From positions 31,308-95,307 of the forward strand of contig JAHJSB010000038.1 in assembly GCA_018830285.1 (NCBI GenBank): a stretch of DNA of 64,000 bases, written 5' to 3'. Numbering within the stretch: the first letter of the stretch is position 1; each line of letters opens with the position of its first letter. Positions 57,656 to 64,000 of this stretch are shown one piece after another. The stretch is from Alphaproteobacteria bacterium. GTDB lineage: Bacteria; Pseudomonadota; Alphaproteobacteria; Caulobacterales; Hyphomonadaceae. Below the pieces are notes generated by a model that was not told the origin of the DNA, did not search any database, and saw only the letters and a program-made list of their open reading frames with translations. The position numbers were made by a program, and so were the translations under genes.

Positions 57656-59703
57656 TTGCTGGCGCCGGCCGCAGCATCCAGCAGCAGGTAAGCGGCAAGG
57701 CGCGGGCTGGCATTGCGGCTGGTCTTCTGGGTCTGTTCGAGCGCGTTGAGCGCGTCTTCCTCTTCCAGCGTAATGAATTCGCGGGCGAGAGCCTGCAGGT
57801 CGCGATCACTGCGCAAGCGCTGGGTGACGCGTTCGACCTGGCGACCGGCATTATCCATGATCGCCGCACGCCGCTCGCGTTCGCCATTGCGGGCGGCTTC
57901 TGCAATCTTGCGCTTGGCTTTCGGGCGGAAGGCTTCGGGCAGGAGAATGCCGGACGTCTGCAGGCGCTGGATCAGCTCGTCGGCAATGTCTTCGCGGTCC
58001 GGCTTGGCGCCGGATTCATCACGGCTCATGTCGGAAATGATATCGCGCCAGCCCATGTCACTATTGGACGAGGACGACCGGCCTGAGGACGCGATGAGCG
58101 CGCTCGAGGAACCTTGCGTCGGAGCGGCATCGGTGGCGCGCCGGGCCGGAGCGGTCGGTTTGTGTTCGTCTGCATCATCGAAGCGGCGGCGCAGGGTGAG
58201 TGGGTTCGGATCCTTGGGATCGATCTCACGGCCCAGCTCCAGCGGCACATCCTTTTTCGCGTCCGTATCGGCATCCTTGCCGAGGCTGGCCGACGCCAGC
58301 AGGTCGGCGGCGGCATCGAACAGTTCGTCTTCCATGCTCGGACGCGGGGTCGTACGGGACGGCTGAGGGCGTGCGGGCGGCGTGGCGGGGGTGCCGGAGA
58401 GGTCGGCCGTGGGTGTGCCATGACCATTGGCGCGACCGTTCAAAGCCTCGTTGGCATGGCCATTTGCGTAGGTGGCGGACGGCGGTGGGGACTGTACGGC
58501 AGGGGTCGGCTCCGGGGGCGGCATGGGGGTGGGAGCGGGGGGTGCGATGACGTTCTGAACAGGTGCCGAAACCGTCGCCGGGGCGGGTGCCTTGGCCCCG
58601 AGGCGGCGATTGAGAATATCGGTCTCGGCGCGAGCGGCGTTGCCGGCAGCGCGCACGGAGGCGGTGGCATGGTCGCCCGCTTCGCGCAGGCGCGCGAGCG
58701 AACTGGCGGCCTCTTCGGCGGCGGTACGTGCCGTCTGGTTGATCTCGCGATTGGCAAGGCGGGCGCCATCGAGCGCAGAAGAGACTGCATCCTTGAGCGC
58801 CTCGCCAGTAGTCGAGGCAGCCGCCGCAGCGATCTCCCCTGCCCGGACAGCAGCGTCGACAAGTTTGCGGGATTGTTCGAGTTTCTCTTCGACGCGGCTG
58901 ACGGCGAAGGTGAGTGTTTCCGTGCGCGAGGACGCCTCCCGGGCGAGCCCGTCGAGATCCACGAGCTTGGCCGCCAGCGACTCGCCGGCAGCGCGCATGC
59001 CATTCAGGCGGGCTTCGAGCGCATCGTCGGCGCGGGCGACTTCCTCGCCGGCCTGGCGCGCAGCGCTGACCATCTGCTGCGCCTGACGCGGGATCGCTTC
59101 GCTCATCTCGTTGACCTGGGTGCGCAAGTCCCGGGCAAGGCTTTCCAGCGCGGTCCGTTCGGCGGCGAGGCGCTGGGCAAGATCCCGGGCATTGTCAGCA
59201 CTGGCATAGGCAACCGATTCCAGCCGCATGCGCTCGTCGCCAATCTCACCCGACATGGCCTTCATGGCAGAGATCGCATGCGCCATGGCATGGTCGACCT
59301 CAGCGGCGGATTGTTTCATCTGCTCGGCGATGCTGATGCCTTCCGTGCCAGCTTCGCGGGCCGGCGCCAGAAGGCGAATGGCGGCTTCCATGACGAGCGC
59401 ATTGGAGGCCGCCGCGCGGCGGTTCGTGCGCGCCATATAGCCTGCCATGATGATAATCAGGCCCGGAATGATAGCGGCGACGCCGCCAGCAAGCAGTATC
59501 ACGGGTGAAAGCGCGAGCAGCGCGTCAATGCCAAGAAGCCCGAGCACACCTGCACCGACGGCGGCAAACCAGAGCAATGCGATGACGAATCCTGTAGCGA
59601 CCATCCAGCCGCCACCATGCCGGGCGTACTCGACGTTGTTCGACGCCTCTTGCCTGACCAGAAGATCCCGGCCGGACGGGCGAGTTGAAGTCGTAACCGT
59701 CAT
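57652..59703 (-). CDS. Large coiled-coil membrane protein, possibly TipN-like
   Basis: 683 residues from ATG 59703. Two transmembrane segments (about 32-60 and 66-88), then a helical Ala/Arg/Glu-rich coiled coil to about 360 (repeats such as LAQRLAAERTALESLARDL). A Pro-rich linker (about 370-440) follows, and a C-terminal helical domain ending DAAAGASN. This layout matches TipN, the Caulobacter polarity factor with two N-terminal helices and a coiled coil. Sequence identity is not established; a membrane tethered cytoskeletal or chemotaxis-like protein is the alternative. Confidence 0.65.
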   Translation of the reverse strand: MTVTTSTRPSGRDLLVRQEASNNVEYARHGGGWMVATGFVIALLWFAAVGAGVLGLLGIDALLALSPVILLAGGVAAIIPGLIIIMAGYMARTNRRAAASNALVMEAAIRLLAPAREAGTEGISIAEQMKQSAAEVDHAMAHAISAMKAMSGEIGDERMRLESVAYASADNARDLAQRLAAERTALESLARDLRTQVNEMSEAIPRQAQQMVSAARQAGEEVARADDALEARLNGMRAAGESLAAKLVDLDGLAREASSRTETLTFAVSRVEEKLEQSRKLVDAAVRAGEIAAAAASTTGEALKDAVSSALDGARLANREINQTARTAAEEAASSLARLREAGDHATASVRAAGNAARAETDILNRRLGAKAPAPATVSAPVQNVIAPPAPTPMPPPEPTPAVQSPPPSATYANGHANEALNGRANGHGTPTADLSGTPATPPARPQPSRTTPRPSMEDELFDAAADLLASASLGKDADTDAKKDVPLELGREIDPKDPNPLTLRRRFDDADEHKPTAPARRATDAAPTQGSSSALIASSGRSSSSNSDMGWRDIISDMSRDESGAKPDREDIADELIQRLQTSGILLPEAFRPKAKRKIAEAARNGERERRAAIMDNAGRQVERVTQRLRSDRDLQALAREFITLEEEDALNALEQTQKTSRNASPRLAAYLLLDAAAGASN

Positions 59704-59780
59704 TGCGCGACTATACCGCGACAATAAGCCCGCGGCGAGGCCGGAAAACAGGCTTTTTCAAGGCTCAGCAGGCGCTTTGC

Positions 59781-59924
59781 CTAACCCAGCATACGGACGA
59801 GCACGTTCTCGGCTGGCCGTTTGTCTGCTGAATCATCCTGGTCTGCAGGCGCGAATTCGACGCCGAGCCAGGCAAGAATCCCAGCAAGGACAAGGTTACG
59901 GATAAGCACGATGATTGCGACCAT
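59781..59924 (-). CDS. 47-residue small membrane protein
   Basis: 47 codons, start ATG 59924 with GGGGA about six bases upstream. N-terminal hydrophobic helix VAIIVLIRNLVLAGILAWLG, then an acidic segment (PADQDDSADK) and a C-terminus VLVRMLG. Below the usual length cut-off but with good codon use, lying between the TipN-like gene and the Hpt gene. Function unknown. Confidence 0.55.
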   Translation of the reverse strand: MVAIIVLIRNLVLAGILAWLGVEFAPADQDDSADKRPAENVLVRMLG

Positions 59925-60107
59925 GAGAGTCCCCGATTCAACAAGGGGCAGATTTCAAGCCCCAAACAAGGCTGCGTTCTACTTCTTTTGGGCCTTTTCG
60001 CCAATCGATAAAATTTTGTAAGGCTTGGTGAACGGAGCAGCGCGTGGCGTTAACCTTTGGGGAAAGGTCGCCATGAGACAGTGGCGCACACTATCGGAGT
60101 GCCGACC

Positions 60108-60500
60108 ATGACCGACGCCGCCCCTGCCCCGCTCGTTTTGCTGGACCTCGACCATTTGCAAGCCATGACCGGCGGGGACCAGGCATTGGCCATGGAAGTC
60201 CTGGAGATTTTCAAGCACCAGGCAGAGATCTGGTCACGGCTGCTGGACCCGCGCGCTGACCCGAGCCAGTGGGCCGACGCGGCCCACACGCTGAAAGGCG
60301 CGAGCCTCGGCATCGGCGCGCTCAGGCTGGCAGCCATTTGTGGCCGCGCGGAAGGCCTGGGACGCGCTGACACTGCGCCAAGCGTGACGGCGGCCGCCGT
60401 GATGCTGGGAGATGTCAAGGACGCGCTGGGCGACACGCTGGAAGCCGTCGGCAAGCTGGCCTACAAATTGGCCGCTTCCGGCGCCATCAAAGCGTCATAG
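60108..60500 (+). CDS. Hpt domain protein
   Basis: 130 residues. Histidine phosphotransfer domain: His60 in AAHTLKGASLGIG, with the surrounding four-helix pattern MEVLEIFKHQAEIWSRLLD. GGAG stands 8 bases before ATG 60108. No kinase or regulator next to it, so it would serve a phosphorelay encoded elsewhere. Its last 40 bases overlap the chorismate mutase 3' end convergently. Confidence 0.87.
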   Translation: MTDAAPAPLVLLDLDHLQAMTGGDQALAMEVLEIFKHQAEIWSRLLDPRADPSQWADAAHTLKGASLGIGALRLAAICGRAEGLGRADTAPSVTAAAVMLGDVKDALGDTLEAVGKLAYKLAASGAIKAS

Positions 60501-60805
60501 CTGCCAAATTCATAGGCGATGCACCGGTCGATCAGGGTGCGCCAGACAGGCTCGGCAATGGCCGGTGAGAGGCCTGCTTTAGCACAGGCGGCCTTCACCT
60601 TCGTGACCACGTCCTCGATTCGCGCCCGGTCATGCACGATGGCGCGGTCACCCTTGATGCGGGCCGCAGCATCCATGAAGGATTGTCGTTCAGCAAGGAT
60701 TTCCACGAGCAGGCGGTCGATCCGGTCGATCTCATAGCGCACCTGCGCCATTGTCTCGCTCGTCTCGGCCGTATGGTGGCGCTGGTCGGATGTATAAGTG
60801 GTCAT
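60461..60805 (-). CDS. Chorismate mutase (AroQ type)
   Basis: 114 residues. Converts chorismate to prephenate for Phe/Tyr synthesis. AroQ pattern MAQVRYEIDRIDRLLVEILAERQSFMDAAARIKGDR with the conserved R/D/L helix 1 and later IEDVVTKVKAACAKAGL, VWRTLIDRCIAYE. ATG 60805 is preferred; ATG 60748 is a shorter alternative. Overlaps the Hpt gene 3' end. Confidence 0.85.
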   Translation of the reverse strand: MTTYTSDQRHHTAETSETMAQVRYEIDRIDRLLVEILAERQSFMDAAARIKGDRAIVHDRARIEDVVTKVKAACAKAGLSPAIAEPVWRTLIDRCIAYEFGSYDALMAPEAANL

Positions 60806-60958
60806 GGGCTTGGGCCCCGCTTTGGCTATTGCAGCCCGATACATGGGGATGGCACCAGCGGCAAGTGAGGGAGGTGCGACGCGGAAGCGCGGCGTGACCC
60901 CATGCGGTCCGGTCCGTCCTTACCTTCATGGTCTCACTGCGGCGTGCCCCCTTGCCGT

Positions 60959-61219
60959 CTAAACGGGCGGCGCACGCCTCAGAGCAAGTAGCGCCTTGGC
61001 CAGCCCGTAAAGGCTGATGACGGCCCAGCAGCCCTCCATAAGCACCGCCGACAGGTTGAAGTCGAACGCCAGCGAGGCGAGGATTGCCACCGAGCCGAAC
61101 AGGTTCAACGCCGAATAGGCCCTGGACCGCGATTCGAGCCGCTCTGCCTGCAGCAGGAGATAGGCGAGCAGGGTCAGCCCGACGCCAAGGATGCCGATGG
61201 CGTCGAACAGGCTGATCAT
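60959..61219 (-). CDS. CBU_0592 family membrane protein
   Basis: 86 residues with three hydrophobic helices: FDAIGILGVGLTLLAYLLLQ, AYSALNLFGSVAILASLAF and VLMEGCWAVISLYGLAKALL. The sequence LNLxGS and the overall layout fit CBU_0592 proteins, of unknown function. Stand-alone; the odhB gene ends 9 bases upstream of its start on the same strand. Confidence 0.75.
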   Translation of the reverse strand: MISLFDAIGILGVGLTLLAYLLLQAERLESRSRAYSALNLFGSVAILASLAFDFNLSAVLMEGCWAVISLYGLAKALLALRRAPPV

Positions 61220-61228
61220 GGAGGCGTT

Positions 61229-62728
61229 CTAGACTTCGAGCAGCATGCGTTCGGGGTCTTCCAGCGCTTCCTTGACCCGGACGAGGAAGGTGACGGCTTC
61301 CTTGCCGTCAACGATGCGGTGGTCGTAGCTGAGCGCGAGATACATCATCGGACGGATCACGACCTGGCCATTGATGGCGACAGGGCGCTGCTCGATCCGG
61401 TGCATGCCGAGCACGCCCGATTGCGGAGGATTCAGGATCGGCGTGGACATTAGCGAGCCATAGATGCCGCCATTGGAGATGGTGAACGTGCCGCCCTGCA
61501 TGTCGCCGATCGTGAGATCGCCGTCGCGGGCGCGCCTGCCGAGGTCGGCAATGCCCTTCTCGATACCTGCGAGCGAGAGCTCGTCACAATCGCGCACCAC
61601 TGGCACGACGAGGCCCTTATCGGTGCCGACGGCGACGCCCATGTCGTAGTAATTCTTGTAGATGATGTCGGTACCATCGATCTCGGCATTGACCGACGGG
61701 ACCTCTTTCAGCGCGTTGACGCAAGCCTTCACGAAGAAGCTCATGAAGCCGAGCTTGATGCCGTGCTTGGCGACGAAACTGTCCTGGTGCTTTTTCCGCA
61801 GGTCCATGATTGCGCCCATGTCCACGTCATTGAACGTGGTCAGCATGGCGGCGCTGTCCTGCGCCTCTTTCAGGCGGCGCGCGATGGTCTGGCGCAGGCG
61901 CGTCATACGCACGCGTTCCTCGCGAGGCCCGAGATCGCGTGGTGGGCGCGCGTCGGCAACGGCTGTAGAAGCCGAGGCCTTCGGCGCGGAATTCACATAA
62001 GCAAGCGCATCGGCCTTGGTCGCACGGCCATCGCGGCCCGTACCGGGGATGTTTGCGGGGTCGACACCGGCTTCGGTCGAGATGCGACGCACCGACGGGG
62101 CGACGGCGCTGCTGGACGCGGCGCTGGCCGCAGGCGCGGGAGCGGCCGGGGTGGCAGCAGGAGCGGCCGCAGCGCCACCGGCGCTGATGCGGGCAATAAC
62201 GGACCCAGGCGTGACGCTGGCGCCTTCGGCGACCAGAAGTTCGGCAATCACGCCGTCAGCCGGCGCAGGCACCTCAAGTGCAACCTTGTCGGTTTCGATC
62301 TCGGCAATCGTCTCGTCTTTCTTGACGCTGTCGCCGACCTTTTTGAGGAAAGTCGAGAGCGTGCCCTCGGCGACGCTTTCGCCCATGGTCGGCACGGCGA
62401 CGTCGGTCAGCTTGCCGCCAGTCGCTGCAGCTGCCGGCGCGGCCTTGGCAGGCCCGGCTTCGGCCTTGGCGGGTGCCGCCTTGGTTGCGCCGTTGCCGGC
62501 GTTCACGCGGCCGAGCAGGGCGCCGATTTCCACCGTGTCGCCGACATTGGCGACGATTTCGGAGAGCACGCCGTCTTCCGGCGCGGAGACTTCGACGGAA
62601 ACCTTGTCGGTTTCGAGTTCGACGAGCACGTCGTCGCGCTTGACGGTGTCACCCGCCGCCTTCAGCCATTGGCCGACGGTGGCTTCGGTGACGCTTTCGC
62701 CGAGTGTGGGGACTGAGATGTCGGTCAT
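61229..62728 (-). CDS. odhB: Dihydrolipoyllysine-residue succinyltransferase (E2 of 2-oxoglutarate dehydrogenase)
   Basis: 499 residues. Two lipoyl domains with lipoyl Lys42 ([11 protein letters not shown]) and Lys148 ([11 protein letters not shown]), Ala/Pro-rich linkers, an E3/E1-binding domain ([25 protein letters not shown]), and the catalytic domain with [12 protein letters not shown] (His-x3-Asp-Gly). Many alphaproteobacterial SucB proteins have only one lipoyl domain, so the extra one is notable. Follows odhA by 40 bases on the same strand. Confidence 0.95.
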   Translation of the reverse strand: MTDISVPTLGESVTEATVGQWLKAAGDTVKRDDVLVELETDKVSVEVSAPEDGVLSEIVANVGDTVEIGALLGRVNAGNGATKAAPAKAEAGPAKAAPAAAATGGKLTDVAVPTMGESVAEGTLSTFLKKVGDSVKKDETIAEIETDKVALEVPAPADGVIAELLVAEGASVTPGSVIARISAGGAAAAPAATPAAPAPAASAASSSAVAPSVRRISTEAGVDPANIPGTGRDGRATKADALAYVNSAPKASASTAVADARPPRDLGPREERVRMTRLRQTIARRLKEAQDSAAMLTTFNDVDMGAIMDLRKKHQDSFVAKHGIKLGFMSFFVKACVNALKEVPSVNAEIDGTDIIYKNYYDMGVAVGTDKGLVVPVVRDCDELSLAGIEKGIADLGRRARDGDLTIGDMQGGTFTISNGGIYGSLMSTPILNPPQSGVLGMHRIEQRPVAINGQVVIRPMMYLALSYDHRIVDGKEAVTFLVRVKEALEDPERMLLEV

Positions 62729-62768
62729 GATGTTTTCGTCCGTATCTGGAGAATTCTGGAAAGAGCGG

Positions 62769-64000
62769 TCAGACGGCGACAATCTTGTCGTCGACCGGGT
62801 CGGGCCCGAGGGCGGCGTTGAGGAAGGCGGCCATTTCGGCCTTGTGCTTGGACATAAGGCCCGTCGCTGTTGCGGCAGATGGCGGACGGCCGGCATAGCG
62901 CGGGCGCGGCGATTTTGCCTCGACCTGGGTGGCGCACCATTCGATCTCGTCGCGGATGAAGGTCCAGCCGCCCATGTTGCGGGGCTCTTCCTGGCACCAG
63001 ACCAGTTCCGCACCATTGAAACGCTTCAGCTCATTCATGATCGAGCGGCGCGGGACCGGATAGAACTGTTCGAACCGCATCAGGTAGACATCGTCGATGC
63101 CGGCCTCCTCGCGCGCTTCGAACAAGTCGTAATAGACCTTGCCCGAACACATCACGACGCGGCGGATCTTGTTGTCCTTTACCAGCTTGACATTGCCTTC
63201 GCGGCCCGGCGTTTCCGCGTCGTCCCACAGGATGCGGTGGAAGGAGGACTTGGTTGTCATGTCGTCGAGCGAAGAGGTCGCCAGCTTGTGGCGCAGCAGC
63301 GATTTTGGCGTCATGATGATCAGCGGCTTGCGGAAGTCGCGGTGTATCTGGCGGCGGATGGCGTGGAAATAGTTCGCCGGGGTCGTCAGGTTACAGACCT
63401 GCATATTGTCTTCGGCGCACATCTGCAGGAAGCGTTCGAGACGGGCGGAGGAATGTTCCGGCCCCTGCCCCTCATAGCCGTGCGGCAGCAGCATCACGAG
63501 GCCCGACATGCGCAGCCATTTGCGCTCGGCGCTCGAGATGAACTGGTCGAAATAGACCTGCGCGCCGTTCGAGAAGTCGCCGAACTGGGCTTCCCACAGG
63601 GTCAGCGTGTTCGGGTCGGCCAGCGAATAGCCGTACTCATAGCCGAGCACAGCCTCTTCGGAGAGCAGCGAGTCGATGACTTCGTAATGGGCCTGCTTCT
63701 CGCTGATATGGTTCAGCGGGGTGTAACGTTCGCCCGAGGCCTGGTCGACGAAATGGCTGTGGCGTTGCGAGAACGTCCCGCGGCCAACGTCCTGGCCCGA
63801 CAGGCGCACCGGAAAGCCCTCATCCAGCAGGGTGCCGAAAGCGAGATGCTCGGCGGTTGCCCAATCAAGGCCTTCACCCTTGGAAATCGCGGTCGCCCGG
63901 CCCTCGATCACACGGGTCAGCGTCTTGTGGATCTGGATATCGTCCGGAACAGTGGTCAGTGACTTGCCGAGTTCCTGCAGGCGTTTCTTGGATACACCCG
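62769..64000 (-). CDS. odhA: 2-oxoglutarate dehydrogenase E1 (5' end outside window)
   Basis: C-terminal 410 codons of the thiamine diphosphate E1 component; the frame is open to the window's right edge, so the N-terminus lies beyond it. Seen segments: [123 protein letters not shown] and [12 protein letters not shown]. Ends normally at KIVAV. Operon with odhB. Confidence 0.96.
   Translation of the reverse strand, partial: GVSKKRLQELGKSLTTVPDDIQIHKTLTRVIEGRATAISKGEGLDWATAEHLAFGTLLDEGFPVRLSGQDVGRGTFSQRHSHFVDQASGERYTPLNHISEKQAHYEVIDSLLSEEAVLGYEYGYSLADPNTLTLWEAQFGDFSNGAQVYFDQFISSAERKWLRMSGLVMLLPHGYEGQGPEHSSARLERFLQMCAEDNMQVCNLTTPANYFHAIRRQIHRDFRKPLIIMTPKSLLRHKLATSSLDDMTTKSSFHRILWDDAETPGREGNVKLVKDNKIRRVVMCSGKVYYDLFEAREEAGIDDVYLMRFEQFYPVPRRSIMNELKRFNGAELVWCQEEPRNMGGWTFIRDEIEWCATQVEAKSPRPRYAGRPPSAATATGLMSKHKAEMAAFLNAALGPDPVDDKIVAV

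Noticed and set aside
58114..59508. 464-codon frame antisense to the TipN-like gene
   Set aside because: Gly/Arg-rich shadow with no domain, and the opposite strand encodes a coherent coiled coil.

Overview
The window is a gene-dense, high-GC alphaproteobacterial chromosome segment. The gene order ftsQ-ftsA-ftsZ-lpxC-bamD, the fbcFBC cytochrome bc1 operon, the cysG-DUF2849-cysI-DUF934-cysH sulfur operon, the nudix/DUF1285//MoxR/DUF58/DUF4159 block, a CtrA-like box before ftsZ and an EcfG-type promoter all point to Caulobacterales/Rhodobacterales relatives. A Hyphomonas-like (Hyphomonadaceae) organism is my best inference; I cannot test it without a search. I saw no rRNA, tRNA, CRISPR array, transposase or prophage.

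Layout. 1-5.5 kb: end of the division/cell-wall cluster (ftsQ partial, ftsA, ftsZ) with lpxC and bamD. 5.5-11.2 kb (minus strand): ligA, recN and a pepP-like peptidase. 11.2-16.7 kb: prmA facing away from a cyclophilin, then amtB, pgeF/yfiH and prs. 16.7-20.2 kb (minus): small membrane protein, TerB/J-domain protein, a voltage-gated ion channel with an unusual filter, a DUF4440-like lipoprotein and a membrane-anchored protein. 20.2-24.8 kb (minus): mtnP, a GNAT enzyme and petA-petB-petC. 24.9-29.3 kb: hemF, tspO, then minus-strand cca, DUF6111, CoA-pyrophosphatase nudix and DUF1285. 29.4-36.2 kb: plus-strand MoxR, DUF58, DUF4159 and VWA-domain operon. 36.2-46.3 kb (minus): a probably frameshifted small gene, patatin, stress-like protein, lipoprotein, VOC protein, LysR regulator, TonB receptor with a DUF2946-like partner, GNAT enzyme, APC permease and acyltransferase. 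46.5-51.4 kb (plus): receiver protein, rhomboid, zapE, rpoH, an RcnB-like stress gene and a TrmH-type methyltransferase. 51.4-57.7 kb: the sulfur assimilation operon and a divergent LysR gene. 57.7-64 kb: a TipN-like coiled-coil protein, a 47-residue ORF, an Hpt protein, chorismate mutase, a CBU_0592-type protein and the 2-oxoglutarate dehydrogenase genes odhB and odhA (partial).

Most unusual spot: 49.98-50.9 kb. Directly after the rpoH terminator lies a diverged fragment of the 5' coding region of a TrmH-type methyltransferase gene. It is followed by a self-contained unit: a perfect GGAAC-N16-CGTT promoter (general stress sigma EcfG type), an RcnB-like gene and a strong terminator. The terminator's right arm contains the start codon of the intact trmH-type gene, and that gene carries an in-frame palindromic repeat insertion. 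Other notable points are the TMDGW filter of the ion channel, an inverted recN-ligA block compared with the usual order, a GST gene coupled into the sulfite reduction operon, and two untracked small ORFs (56 and 47 residues).
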